Shown: positions 20,433 through 29,827, counted from the stretch's first letter. The stretch: 64,000 nucleotides of DNA from JAEXZL01 sp049943125 (GCF_049943125.1 NZ_CP188040.1:1364001-1428000); one strand, 5' to 3'. Numbers and translations are program-made. Notes: generated by a model not told the origin, from the sequence alone.

Positions 20433-21767
20433 TTATTTACTGTTAAAGGGTAACGTAATCTTATATATCTTTGTTGGCCTTCCCTTAGAGCTTGATGCTT
20501 TATTGTATAATACCACTGCATATCCGCCTCTCTCCAGATTACTCAAGATACGATTAGCATTTCTTACTGTAGCATTAAGCTTTGCTGCCAAATCATTTGT
20601 TGTCAAAAGATCGGTACCCATCATCTTTAAAATAGAAGCTAACTTCTGAATAGTCAAAGTAGACAACCTGGACTTTTCCGCAATTTCCTGTATTTCAGGA
20701 GAAACATCACTCCTTATTACAAGAGAATGCTCTGTATTTAAAGGTCCAATGAGATTATACTTCTCATCCATTATAAAGGTTCCACCCATCAAAAGAGCTT
20801 CTTTTTTAGCTTCAGCAGCATTGTTTTTTGCTTCTACAATATTATTTCCTATGCCATAACCTATAGATACTTTAAAAGGTAGATGCTCCTCAAGATATAG
20901 ACTAAGCTTACAGCCTTCAAGGAAATTAGTAATTATATTTGTAACACGTAAACTGGTATAGATATCAAAGCCATCATTGCTCCTCTGTACCAGAAAATCA
21001 GCGACATTTTCCTTGTTAAAGTCCAGCAGGCATTTTTGTAGTGACACTGTATCTAAGTCAGAATCCTCAATATTTCTCTCACCCTTTTGACTCACAGAAA
21101 TTACCACAGGAATATTTTCTCTCATTTTATTTAATTTAATGCTAGCTAATAATCGGCTTACGGTTTCTTTAATATGCTCAGCCTCTGGCTTGGCAAAAAT
21201 GTAAGAAATATTGTTTTCCTTTAGAATAGGTACAATGCTACTATATGTACATATCACAAGATCAATTTTTTTGTCCTTCCATAGTTTAATTATCTTTTCT
21301 GATATATCCTTCTCAATAGTATACAAAGTATCAACACTAGAATTCTTTCTCCACCTTTTTAAATCTCTTTTCACTGAGTCTAAATTTTTATTTTCTAGTA
21401 TTTCTGTACACGTTGGGTTCTCACGGATAGGAATAAGAAAGTCCATAATTACTCTATTAATATCCATATTTCTATTATCTAAAAAAAGACCAATAAAAAT
21501 GCGGTACAAACTAAGCAAGTCTGTTCCAAACCACATCATCGGCTTTTTATGCTTATTAATAGTTTTATCTATTGTGGAATGAGCAACATTACCACTTACC
21601 ATGTATCCATCCACTTCATCTTCTAAGGAATAATAAGTCTCTGAGATATTTTTAAAATTTTTATATTCTATTACTTTAAAATCACAATCCATGTTTATTT
21701 CATTTAGAACTTTTTCAATAAATTCACGAAGATAACTAGTTGTAATAACTGCTATTTTTGTTCTCAT
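20433..21767 (-). CDS. Transcriptional regulator with PrpR-like sensor, cyclase-like palm and winged helix
   Basis: This 444-residue protein reads as three parts. Residues 1-190 resemble the PrpR N-terminal ligand sensor fold. Residues 210-345 resemble a degenerate nucleotide-cyclase/GGDEF-like palm, with VSIGYGIGNNIVEAKNNAAEAKKEA. Residues 355-444 form a winged helix-turn-helix with LTTNDLAAKLNATVRNANRILSNLERGGY. No GGDEF catalytic motif is seen. It is divergent from the amidohydrolase and transporter genes and probably controls them. The assignment of the first two parts is by pattern only. Confidence 0.65.
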   Translation of the reverse strand: MRTKIAVITTSYLREFIEKVLNEINMDCDFKVIEYKNFKNISETYYSLEDEVDGYMVSGNVAHSTIDKTINKHKKPMMWFGTDLLSLYRIFIGLFLDNRNMDINRVIMDFLIPIRENPTCTEILENKNLDSVKRDLKRWRKNSSVDTLYTIEKDISEKIIKLWKDKKIDLVICTYSSIVPILKENNISYIFAKPEAEHIKETVSRLLASIKLNKMRENIPVVISVSQKGERNIEDSDLDTVSLQKCLLDFNKENVADFLVQRSNDGFDIYTSLRVTNIITNFLEGCKLSLYLEEHLPFKVSIGYGIGNNIVEAKNNAAEAKKEALLMGGTFIMDEKYNLIGPLNTEHSLVIRSDVSPEIQEIAEKSRLSTLTIQKLASILKMMGTDLLTTNDLAAKLNATVRNANRILSNLERGGYAVVLYNKASSSKGRPTKIYKITLPFNSK

Positions 21768-21805
21768 ATTCTATATCCTCCCGCTATTTATTGTAGAGGA
21801 TGCTA

Positions 21806-21815
21806 TTCCATAAAT
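21806..21815. promoter_or_regulatory. TTCCATAAAT site near the regulator start
   Basis: This is one of three copies of TTCCATWAAT in the 258-nt divergent region, 39 nt from the regulator's ATG. It is a candidate autoregulatory site for the PrpR-like regulator. Confidence 0.35.
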
Positions 21816-21894
21816 CAACATTTATATTCTAAAAATACCTAAAATAAAATATATTTCTAAATATTCTATTTTTTACAATTTTATTATAGACACT

Positions 21895-21950
21895 TTCCAT
21901 TAATTGTCATAAAATTAAATTATGGTATATTCTTTTAATGTTCCATAAAT
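21895..21950 (+). promoter_or_regulatory. Amidohydrolase promoter flanked by two TTCCATWAAT sites
   Basis: TTGTCA (21904-21909), 16 nt and TATATT (21926-21931) make a plausible promoter. TTCCATTAAT at 21895-21904 touches the -35 and TTCCATAAAT at 21941-21950 lies just past the expected start point. The arrangement suits binding of a regulator at both edges of the promoter. The binding protein is inferred, not known. Confidence 0.45.
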
Positions 21951-22025
21951 ATATTTAAAAGTATAAATTAGACCATTAAAAGCTTATACAGAGAACTAAT
22001 AAATAGATGATTGGAGGGCTTGAAT

Positions 22026-23207
22026 GTGAACTATTTAGAGAGAGCACAAAAACTAAAGACGGAACTAATTTCATTCAGACGTTATTTTCATAAAAACCCT
22101 GAGATAGAAATGAACCTCCCTAAGACAACGGAATTTGTTATGAGCACCTTAAAAGAAATGGGCTATGAACCAAAGAAAATATGTGAATCAACTATTACAG
22201 CTTCCGTGGGAAAAGGTAATGGTAAAGTAATTTTACTTAGGGCAGATATGGATGCCCTGCCTATGAAAGAGGACAGTGGTCTGGATTTTGCCTCTACAAA
22301 CGGATACTGCCACGCCTGCGGTCATGATTTACACACCTCTATGCTTCTTGGAGCCGCTAAGATGCTTAAGGAAAATGAAGAAAATATAGAAGGTACTGTT
22401 AAGCTTTTATTCCAGGCAGGTGAGGAGGTTTTTCAAGGATCTAAGGCTGCAATAAAAGCAGGGATACTGGAAAATCCAAAGGTTGATGCTGCTCTTGGCT
22501 ATCATGTAGGTGCTGGAAAAATGCCTGTAGGAATCTATATGTATAACAGCGAAAATACCATGATGTTTTCTAATGACGGATTTAAAATTACCGTAAAGGG
22601 AATAGGGGCTCATGGTGCATATCCTCAATATTCCATAGATTCAATTAATATTGCAGCTCATATATATATTGGACTTCAGGAATTAATAGCCAGAGAGGTT
22701 GATCCAACGGATACTTGTGTGCTGACTATAGGAAGCTTCAATGCCGGTACAGCTCCTAATATTATTCCTGAGACTGCTATACTTCAGGGGACAATCCGAA
22801 CTGCCTCTACAAAAACTAGAGAACAGCTTGTAAAAAGAATGAAGGAGGTTTCAAAGCTTACCGCCGAAACCTATAGAGGGACCGCTGAGGTGGAAATGAT
22901 TTCAGAAGTGCCTCCGCTGATATGTAATCCCGAATTTACAAATGAAATAGTAAAGTATATGCAGGAGCTGCCATTAGAAGGACTTATGGGATATCCAAAG
23001 ATACAAGCCAGTGCTTCTGACGACTTTGCTGAAATTTTAAACCGTGTTCCTGGAGCATATATGTATCTTGCTGCTGGCTTCCCTAATGATGAGATAAACT
23101 ATCAAGCCCATACTCCAAATGTAAGATTCAATGAGGATGTTCTTCCTTTTGGTGCTGCAGCTTTAGCACATTCAGCTACTCAATGGTTAAAGTCTCATAA
23201 AGATTAA
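22026..23207 (+). CDS. M20-family amidohydrolase (hippurate / N-acyl-amino-acid hydrolase type)
   Basis: This is a metal-dependent amidohydrolase of about 393 residues. Metal-ligand segments are RADMDALPM, HACGHDLHTSMLL with the invariant CGHD, and GEEVFQGSK with the catalytic glutamate. A dimerisation lid follows in the middle. Family members cleave N-acyl amino acids, hippurate or aminobenzoyl-glutamate. The true substrate cannot be read from sequence. I start at GTG 22026 because GGAGGG lies seven bases upstream. A longer reading from TTG 22011 swallows that site. It is followed by an MFS transporter, suggesting uptake and cleavage of one compound. Confidence 0.87.
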   Translation: MNYLERAQKLKTELISFRRYFHKNPEIEMNLPKTTEFVMSTLKEMGYEPKKICESTITASVGKGNGKVILLRADMDALPMKEDSGLDFASTNGYCHACGHDLHTSMLLGAAKMLKENEENIEGTVKLLFQAGEEVFQGSKAAIKAGILENPKVDAALGYHVGAGKMPVGIYMYNSENTMMFSNDGFKITVKGIGAHGAYPQYSIDSINIAAHIYIGLQELIAREVDPTDTCVLTIGSFNAGTAPNIIPETAILQGTIRTASTKTREQLVKRMKEVSKLTAETYRGTAEVEMISEVPPLICNPEFTNEIVKYMQELPLEGLMGYPKIQASASDDFAEILNRVPGAYMYLAAGFPNDEINYQAHTPNVRFNEDVLPFGAAALAHSATQWLKSHKD

Positions 23208-23330
23208 TACTAGAGAGAAGCTTTAATAATTAGCCTTGTATAAAAAGGTAATAAACTAATGAAGATTAAGGGAATGTAAAATTCTTTGGGAGAAATTAAA
23301 AATCTTATATTAATTAGGGGGAATTATATT

Positions 23331-24758
23331 ATGTCAAAAGAACAAGCTTCCGCTACTTCAGTGGCAATACCTCTACCTAAAGGCAAAAAGCTAGCAGTCC
23401 AGATAGGCTGTATATGCATGATGCTCTCCGTTGCAATGTTAGGCCTCAGCTTAAGCGTTTTACAGGGACCTATTCTTACAAAAATGAATGCTATGAATTA
23501 TTTTTCTCTACTAACTATTTTTGCCTCTCTTGGACTTTCAATAATGACTCCAATAGGAGGAAAGCTCGGGGATTTATTTGGTCGCAGAAGAATTGTAATC
23601 GTTTCAGGGATTATTGCTACAGTATGTGGTCTTGGACTAGGTATAGTAAAGAGCGTCGTTCCTTTTATGATACTGCGTTTAATTCTTGGTGCAGCTCAAG
23701 GGGCATACACTGCTGCTCCATATATTATTGCTCGTGAAATAAACGAAGCTAAGGATGTTCCAAAAGCCATGGGTTTGTTATCAAGCTCTATTGCCATAGG
23801 CGGTTTTGTTGGCAGCATTATAGCCGGTGCGTTAACCGATATGGGCTACCTGAATCTTGCTATTATGTTTCCTGTTATCCCTCTTATAATAGGAGTTGTG
23901 CTTATTGGCCTTAATATGCCAAATAAGGTAAGACAGGATAAGGTAAGTATTGATTTCCCAGGGATAATAGCTCTGGCTATTGTTCTCACTTCCTTCCTTC
24001 TTGCGATGAATTATGGGGGTAAAATAGGATGGACTAATCCTTATATTCTTGGTGGCTTTGTAATTGCAGTTATCTCTATATATTGCCTTATTAAAATAGA
24101 AAAGAAAGCAGCAGAGCCTATTATCCCAGTACAGTTATTTTCAAGCAAGCCCTATACCACTCTTTTATTAGTCGGCTTCATAGCATACTTCTATCAAAAT
24201 ACAATGAATGTTTATGCACCTCTAGCAGTACAGGAAGTTTTAAATGCTTCTACTACAGCTTCAGGAGCTCTTCAATTACCACGAACAATAGTGACAATGA
24301 TTTTACCTGCTTTTGCGGGAATTTGGGTGGCTAAAAAGAAGGATAATTCATGGAAAGCCATGGCTATCGCCATGATCATGGTTATCCTCTGCTTCATGCC
24401 CCTTAGCTTTACTACCAGCACAACTTCTATAGCTATCTATATTGGAGCTATTACACTTACAGGTATTGCCGAAAGCTTCCGTGCCGTTTCTATCACCCCT
24501 GCAGCTCAAGGAACCTTATCACCTAAAAACTTAGGCATTGGTACAGCTCTTGTAACCTTTGTTAACTCTCTTGCCACTTTGTTTTCAGCAGCAATATCAG
24601 GAGTAATCTTTGATGCCAATGCTGACTCAATAAATACTGCTATCAATTCAATATATATCACTACCACTGTTATTACCATTATAGGCTTATTAGTTGTTTT
24701 AATTTTAGTTCGTAAGAATACACGGAATAACGCTAAGGAAAGTAGTATAGGGGTTTAG
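23331..24758 (+). CDS. MFS transporter
   Basis: Starting at ATG 23331 (after TTAGGGGGAA) gives 475 residues with about 14 membrane helices. The family signature between helices 2 and 3 is visible as GGKLGDLFGRRR. The 14-helix layout is like the DHA2 drug/H+ antiporters, but the gene lies 123 nt after the amidohydrolase and shares its control region. Import of an acyl-amino acid or peptide-like substrate, or export of a product, is therefore as likely as drug efflux. Confidence 0.85.
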   Translation: MSKEQASATSVAIPLPKGKKLAVQIGCICMMLSVAMLGLSLSVLQGPILTKMNAMNYFSLLTIFASLGLSIMTPIGGKLGDLFGRRRIVIVSGIIATVCGLGLGIVKSVVPFMILRLILGAAQGAYTAAPYIIAREINEAKDVPKAMGLLSSSIAIGGFVGSIIAGALTDMGYLNLAIMFPVIPLIIGVVLIGLNMPNKVRQDKVSIDFPGIIALAIVLTSFLLAMNYGGKIGWTNPYILGGFVIAVISIYCLIKIEKKAAEPIIPVQLFSSKPYTTLLLVGFIAYFYQNTMNVYAPLAVQEVLNASTTASGALQLPRTIVTMILPAFAGIWVAKKKDNSWKAMAIAMIMVILCFMPLSFTTSTTSIAIYIGAITLTGIAESFRAVSITPAAQGTLSPKNLGIGTALVTFVNSLATLFSAAISGVIFDANADSINTAINSIYITTTVITIIGLLVVLILVRKNTRNNAKESSIGV

Positions 24759-24774
24759 TGAGATAGTAAAATAA

Positions 24775-24818
24775 AAAGCCCATTGCTTATATTCAAGGTA
24801 TAAGCAATGGGTAAATTT
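24775..24818. terminator. Terminator after the MFS gene
   Basis: CCCATTGCTTAT and ATAAGCAATGGG form a 12-bp stem with a 9-nt loop. T-rich flanks occur on both sides, between two convergent genes. Confidence 0.75.
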
Positions 24819-24855
24819 ATTTAACTAAAATATTCTTATGGAAATCAAAGACATC

Positions 24856-26886
24856 CTACAAGGTTAAATCCTCTATGCTGCTCACAGGCAGACTACACAC
24901 TCTATTCCTGCACAAATAATATGCAGCAGTTTCCTCTAAGGAAGCATAATCCGCAGTAAAAGGAGCAAGCTTCTCAAGCTCTTTACTATTTTCCTGATCC
25001 TTTACAATGGTCAAAAGATTAAAGGGTGATTTTTCTCTTAAAAACTCTAATAGCTGTGTCTTATCCTGTGAAGACTTGATAACAGCCACCAGGTCTAAGG
25101 GCTCACTGAGGGCAAAGGCTGCGGCTACAAGATAGAAGGTATAGTTCATTTCATAGCCTTCCTTTGCACCAGTAATGTAGGATAGCTGCTCATCGGCCTC
25201 TGCTTCTAACTCCTCTCTCCCTGTAAGCCTTGCTAGGCGTATAAGATTATAGGCAGCTACAGAGTTTCCGGAAGGCATTGCTCCATCATAGAGCTCCTTA
25301 GGTCTTGCTATGAGATTTTCTCCCTTATTACTGTATAGATAATAGCCTCCGCCTTTTGTATCCTTGAAGTCCTCTATCATTTTATCTGTAAGCCTTAGGG
25401 CTTTTTCTAAATAATCTATTTCAAAGGAAGCTTCATAAAGCTCTATAAGTCCATGGGTTAAAAAGGCATAGTCTTCTAGATAGCCATTAAACCTGGCCTC
25501 TCCTTCTCTATATCTAGCTAACAAGCCACCTTCCTCATCAACCATATTATTAAATATAAAGTCTACAGCCTTAGAAGCTTCCTTCAGATATACTTCATCT
25601 CCTAAAACCCTGTAAGCTTTACCTAGAGCTGCTATCATAAGACCATTCCAGGAGGTAAGGAGCTTATCATCTTTGTGGAGCTTAAATCTATTGCTTCGAT
25701 ATTCCTGTATTTTTTCTTTAAGTCTATTTATCTCTTCTGAACTCTCATCATAAGCCTCATTCTTAAGGAGATTAGGTATATTCCTTCCTTCAAAGTTTCC
25801 TTTTTCAGTGATGTCGTAGTACTGATTAAAGAAACTGCCCTTCTCTTCTCCTAAAAGGTCAATCAACTCATCAGGAGTAAAGAGATAATACTTCCCTTCT
25901 TCTCCTTCTGTATCAGCATCCTCGGCACAATAAAAGCCTCCTTGAGGAGCTTTAAGAGAATTAAATACATAGCCAATTGCATCTTCAGCAACTCTCTTAT
26001 ATAAATCCTTCTTAGTAATCTCATAGGCTTCTAGATAAACTGTTATGAGCAGGGCATTGTCATAGAGCATTTTTTCAAAATGTGGTACTAACCACTTTTT
26101 ATCTACAGAATATCGAGAAAAACCTCCTCCTATATGATCAAAGATTCCTCCTCTATACATCTGCTGGAGAGTCTTCTCTACGATATGAAGTGCCTTCTCC
26201 TCTTTTGTAAGGGCATAATATCTAAGTAGAAACATAAGTCTATGGCCTGTAGGGAACTTAGGCTCTTTTCCAAAGCCACCGTAGGTTTCATCAAAGCTTT
26301 CTTGTAGCTCTCTGTAGCCCATCTTCAGTACATCCATCTTAAGAGGCACCTCTTGAGCCTTTGCTACGAAAAATTTGTCTAAATCCTCCATTACCTTATC
26401 ACTGGTGCTTCTGAGCATGATCTCTTCCTTATCCCATCTATGAGCAATAACTGCAAGGATATCCATAAAGCTAGGAAGTCCATATCTAGCCTTCTTAGGA
26501 AAGTATGTACCAGCATAAAAAGGTTTCTGTTCGGGGGTCATAAATATACTGAGAGGCCAGCCACCCTGTCCTGTAAAGGCCTGACATACAGTCATATATA
26601 TACTATCAATGTCCGGTCTTTCTTCTCTATCTACTTTGATAGACACAAAAAACTTATTCATAAATTCTGCAGTTTCTTTATCTTCAAAAGACTCTTTTTC
26701 CAAAATATGGCACCAATGGCAAGTGCTGTAACCTATACTTAAGAAAATCGGCTTATTTTCCCTCTTTGCCTTTTCAAAAGCTTCCTCTCCCCAGGGATAC
26801 CAATCCACTGGATTATAGGCGTGCTGCAGAAGATATGGAGACTTTTCATTTATCAACTTATTAGGGCTTCCGTGGGCAGTAGTCAT
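24856..26886 (-). CDS. yyaL: YyaL/DUF255 thioredoxin-domain protein
   Basis: This 676-residue protein begins with a thioredoxin-like domain containing SIGYSTCHWCHI at about residues 50-61, the DUF255 hallmark. A large six-hairpin (alpha/alpha) toroid resembling glycosidase or epimerase folds follows (DEEGGLLARYREGEARFNGYLEDYAF near 455-480). It is the bacterial relative of SPATA20. The biochemical function is not established. Cytoplasmic by composition. The ATG has an AGGAGGT site. It is a single-gene unit. Confidence 0.92.
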   Translation of the reverse strand: MTTAHGSPNKLINEKSPYLLQHAYNPVDWYPWGEEAFEKAKRENKPIFLSIGYSTCHWCHILEKESFEDKETAEFMNKFFVSIKVDREERPDIDSIYMTVCQAFTGQGGWPLSIFMTPEQKPFYAGTYFPKKARYGLPSFMDILAVIAHRWDKEEIMLRSTSDKVMEDLDKFFVAKAQEVPLKMDVLKMGYRELQESFDETYGGFGKEPKFPTGHRLMFLLRYYALTKEEKALHIVEKTLQQMYRGGIFDHIGGGFSRYSVDKKWLVPHFEKMLYDNALLITVYLEAYEITKKDLYKRVAEDAIGYVFNSLKAPQGGFYCAEDADTEGEEGKYYLFTPDELIDLLGEEKGSFFNQYYDITEKGNFEGRNIPNLLKNEAYDESSEEINRLKEKIQEYRSNRFKLHKDDKLLTSWNGLMIAALGKAYRVLGDEVYLKEASKAVDFIFNNMVDEEGGLLARYREGEARFNGYLEDYAFLTHGLIELYEASFEIDYLEKALRLTDKMIEDFKDTKGGGYYLYSNKGENLIARPKELYDGAMPSGNSVAAYNLIRLARLTGREELEAEADEQLSYITGAKEGYEMNYTFYLVAAAFALSEPLDLVAVIKSSQDKTQLLEFLREKSPFNLLTIVKDQENSKELEKLAPFTADYASLEETAAYYLCRNRVCSLPVSSIEDLTL

Positions 26887-27010
26887 AGTTATTACCTCCT
26901 AGCTTAGGCTTTCATCATTATGTATTAGTATATAGCATTTTTCTTTTTTATTATGTCCGAAGGGAAAGGATTTAAAAGTTATTTCATAAAAGCTGCTCCT
27001 TTTTATTATA

Positions 27011-27050
27011 AAAAAATACGGTACTGCTTTAGAGCAAACCGTATTTTAAA
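27011..27050 (-). terminator. Terminator after the Nudix gene
   Basis: AAAATACGGT and ACCGTATTTT enclose a 15-nt loop, immediately after the Nudix stop codon. Confidence 0.75.
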
Positions 27051-27052
27051 TA

Positions 27053-27538
27053 TTATAGAGATTTCTTTTTCACCTGAATCTCATGCTCTTCTATGTAATT
27101 TTTAAAAGGCTTCCCTTTATGATAGCTGATTATTTCTTCAGCTATAGCTGGATACATCTCTATATCTTTAAGCTTCTCTATAGGAATCCACTCCACACCA
27201 GTCTGGCTGGGGTCAGGTTTTTCAGGCATTTTAGGAATTGAACCTTCCTTCAGGCTGCAGTGGAAGGTTATGTCCACCCAGTGAGTATCTCCATAGATAT
27301 AGCTGCTTTTTGTAGGCTGATATTCATAAACAAAGGCAATGGGTCCTACCTCTATATCTACACATACCTCTTCTTTTGCTTCTCTTATAGCTGCTTCCTT
27401 GAGAGTTTCACTACTCTCAGCTCCTCCAGCAGGAAGATTATAATGAGGTTTTCCTGTGGCTTCATTTTTAAAGCGAGACAGAAGCACCTCATCATCCTTT
27501 ATAATTAATGCCCCTGCTCTAAGCCTGACTTTTTCCAT
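27053..27538 (-). CDS. Nudix hydrolase
   Basis: This 161-residue protein contains the Nudix box GGAESSETLKEAAIREAKEE at about residues 38-57, with all the metal-binding glutamates (pattern GX5EX7REXXEE). Such enzymes hydrolyse a nucleoside diphosphate linked to another group. The substrate is unknown. It has its own terminators on both sides and no functionally linked neighbour. The ATG is preceded by GGTGGGA. Confidence 0.9.
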   Translation of the reverse strand: MEKVRLRAGALIIKDDEVLLSRFKNEATGKPHYNLPAGGAESSETLKEAAIREAKEEVCVDIEVGPIAFVYEYQPTKSSYIYGDTHWVDITFHCSLKEGSIPKMPEKPDPSQTGVEWIPIEKLKDIEMYPAIAEEIISYHKGKPFKNYIEEHEIQVKKKSL

Positions 27539-27620
27539 AAATATCCCACCTTTCTATATAACTATATTTTATATCATTTTTCCTCATTTATAATTGAACT
27601 ATTATTGAATTATCGTATAA

Positions 27621-27652
27621 AAAAACGGCACCATTAAGAGTGCCGTTTTTTA
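27621..27652 (-). terminator. Terminator after lgt
   Basis: AAAAACGGCAC and GTGCCGTTTTT with an 8-nt loop, a textbook hairpin with T tract in either direction. It lies 36 nt beyond the lgt stop. Confidence 0.85.
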
Positions 27653-27687
27653 TCAATAAGTCATAACTCATGTGCCTGTCACCAACA

Positions 27688-28464
27688 TTAACTGAACCAT
27701 GTCCTTCTTTTTCTTATGAGAACTATTATACCAATAACTCCTATTACTATTCCTGCTATGCTCACTAGCTGAGCAGTTCTGAGGCCCATGATCATTAGGC
27801 TATCAGTTCTTAGACCTTCTATGAAGAATCTTCCTAAGGAGTATAAAACCATGTAGGAAAACATCACTATTCCTTTGCGGTGCTCTTGTCTCTTATAAAG
27901 AATGATAAGTAATATTGCAAACACTACGAGATTCCACAGGGATTCGTATAAAAAGGTTGGGTGATAGTAAGTGCCCTCTATGTACATTCCCTTTTGAATA
28001 AATTCTGGAAACATGCTTATGAATTCCTCAGTTACTGGACCTCCATGGGCTTCTCCATTCATGAAGTTTCCCCATCTTCCTATGGCCTGGGCTATGATAA
28101 AAGAGGGGGCTGCTATATCAACCATGTCTGCAAAGCTAATTTTCTTGAACCTGCAATATATATAGGCCGCTCCTACTCCAAAGATTACTCCTCCATGGAT
28201 AGCAAGTCCACCTTCTCTAATATTAAATATAGATAATAGGTCGTCCTTGTAATTATCAAATTCAAAGATTACATAATAAAGTCTAGCTCCGATAACTCCT
28301 GGTACTAAAGAAAATAGAAAAGTATCTAAAAAGCTATCAAAGCTAATGTTTTTGATCCTGCAATTAAACCATGCTACCACAAGTGCGATAAGCATGCCTG
28401 ATGCTATTAATATTCCATACCACCTTATAGGTAGTCCAAAGATTTCAAAGGCTATGGGATTCAT
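27688..28464 (-). CDS. lgt: Prolipoprotein diacylglyceryl transferase
   Basis: Lgt (258 residues, seven membrane helices) moves diacylglycerol from phosphatidylglycerol onto the lipobox cysteine of prolipoproteins. Diagnostic motifs are GGLAIHGGVIFG at about residues 83-94 and the signature RWGNFMNGEAHGG near 130-142. An essential arginine lies in the later YSLGRFFIEGLR segment. The window itself encodes a probable substrate, the TRAP binding lipoprotein. The ATG follows TAGGAGG. Confidence 0.97.
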   Translation of the reverse strand: MNPIAFEIFGLPIRWYGILIASGMLIALVVAWFNCRIKNISFDSFLDTFLFSLVPGVIGARLYYVIFEFDNYKDDLLSIFNIREGGLAIHGGVIFGVGAAYIYCRFKKISFADMVDIAAPSFIIAQAIGRWGNFMNGEAHGGPVTEEFISMFPEFIQKGMYIEGTYYHPTFLYESLWNLVVFAILLIILYKRQEHRKGIVMFSYMVLYSLGRFFIEGLRTDSLMIMGLRTAQLVSIAGIVIGVIGIIVLIRKRRTWFS

Positions 28465-28536
28465 ATATTTCCTCCTAGGTTTTTAGTTAATTGTAATTTA
28501 CTTCATTTTGTATTTCAAGGGCTTCAGGGAAGTTAT

Positions 28537-28552
28537 TTCTGATTAATCAGAA
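28537..28552. promoter_or_regulatory. 16-bp perfect palindrome between fadR-like gene and lgt
   Basis: TTCTGATTAATCAGAA is a gapless palindrome 72 nt upstream of the lgt ATG and 44 nt downstream of the regulator stop. It could be an operator for the neighbouring FadR-type protein or simply part of an intergenic hairpin. A second palindrome CCTCATGAGG lies at about 28567. Confidence 0.35.
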
Positions 28553-28595
28553 CATTACAAAGAGCCTCATGAGGTTTTCCCATTAAGGCAATTTG

Positions 28596-29291
28596 TTAAA
28601 GCTCCTTAAAATGCTCTCTTATTAAATCGAAATGTGCCTTCATGGCTTTATAAGCACCATCTACGTCTTTATTTTCAATAGCTTTTAAAATTCTTTCATG
28701 ATGAATTATTAAATTGCTCCAGGTATGCTCCGCTTCAAAAATTGATTTTCTAGCATCCATAATAAACTCATCTATGAGCTGAGATAATACCTGCAGTATG
28801 TTTATTATAAGGATATTATCCGACGCCATAGCTATCTTATAATGAAATTGCTTGTCCAACCAGGTACTTTCCCACTCCTCATCTGATTCCTTTAATTCCT
28901 TTAATATCTCCCGGAGCTCTCTTATATCCTGTTCCACAGCTCTTTCTGCGGCCAGAGTTACCATCTGAATCTCCAGCATCTCTCTAAATTCCATTATATC
29001 TCTTGTCTTACCTTCATTTAAGATAAACATTGTTGATAATGGTTGAAACAAACCTCCCTGAAAATCACTTTTTATATAATTTCCTGCTCCCTGTCGACTT
29101 TCTATGAGTCCAATAATCTCCAGAGCTCTCAGAGCTTCTCGAACGGAGGTCCTGCTTACCTTAAGCTGCTCTGCCAGTGCCCTCTCCGTGGGAAGCTTGT
29201 CTCCCTTTTTTATGGATCTTTCAAATATCAACTCTTTAATCTGATCTACTACCTGATCATATATACTATTATTTTTCACTTCATTTTCCAT
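28596..29291 (-). CDS. FadR/FCD-subfamily GntR regulator
   Basis: This 231-residue regulator has the GntR winged helix at residues 10-75 (KGDKLPTERALAEQLKVSRTSVREALRALEIIGLI). An all-helical FCD effector domain with metal-binding-type His/Asp residues follows (MEFREMLEIQ, FHYKIA, HHERILKAI). Members often respond to lactate, glycolate, sugar acids or amino acids. No catabolic operon is adjacent, so the target is not obvious. The ATG follows GGAGAAATAAG. Confidence 0.9.
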   Translation of the reverse strand: MENEVKNNSIYDQVVDQIKELIFERSIKKGDKLPTERALAEQLKVSRTSVREALRALEIIGLIESRQGAGNYIKSDFQGGLFQPLSTMFILNEGKTRDIMEFREMLEIQMVTLAAERAVEQDIRELREILKELKESDEEWESTWLDKQFHYKIAMASDNILIINILQVLSQLIDEFIMDARKSIFEAEHTWSNLIIHHERILKAIENKDVDGAYKAMKAHFDLIREHFKEL

Positions 29292-29317
29292 AAAATCTTA
29301 TTTCTCCACTACTCTAT

Positions 29318-29827
29318 TTATTTTCTTATACCATATCCACCGTAGATAGTTTTTGTATCGCTTATTGATATAACTGTATTTATTTCGCTCTTATGAAGAA
29401 GCTTTATAATAGCATTCTTTCTCTTTCTTTTTGCATGGAGAAGGAATATCTTCTTAGGCTCCTTATAACCTTCTGCACCCATAACAGTCATCCCTATATT
29501 CTCTTCCTTTAAAAGAGAAGCTAATCGTCCTGCTTCCGACTCAGGAACAATTACATTTATGGTTACAAGTCCTAATGCAAGCTTTTCTTCTATAGTAGTT
29601 CCCAGAAGTATACCTACACCAAAGCCCAGAGCATAAAATACCATTCTAATAGGATCCTCCTGAATTCCAACCAAAACAGTACTCATCAAAAAAAGCCATA
29701 TAGTCACTTCAAAAACTCCAATAATAGCACCATAAACTCTTTCACCTCTGGTCATCAGCACAGTCCTAAGGGTCATCAGAGTAACCTCTAAAATCTTAGC
29801 AAAGAATATCAATAAATAATTTAACAT
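29318..29827 (-). CDS. UPF0316 (DUF2179-type) membrane protein
   Basis: I start at ATG 29827 (169 residues, MLNYLLIFFAKILEV), because AAGGAGG stands eight bases upstream. Three N-terminal membrane helices include ILEVTLMTLRTVLMTRGER, typical of UPF0316. A cytoplasmic DUF2179 domain of about 80 residues follows (VNVIVPESEAGRLASLLKEENIG-like region), related to the soluble part of YitT-type proteins. Function is unknown. It is transcribed towards the FadR-type gene with a 26-nt gap. Confidence 0.83.
   Translation of the reverse strand: MLNYLLIFFAKILEVTLMTLRTVLMTRGERVYGAIIGVFEVTIWLFLMSTVLVGIQEDPIRMVFYALGFGVGILLGTTIEEKLALGLVTINVIVPESEAGRLASLLKEENIGMTVMGAEGYKEPKKIFLLHAKRKRKNAIIKLLHKSEINTVISISDTKTIYGGYGIRK

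Noticed and set aside
22407..22628. Antisense ORFs inside amidohydrolase, ClpB, ATP synthase and GH31 genes
   Set aside because: They lie within strongly conserved coding sequence on the other strand and lack start signals.
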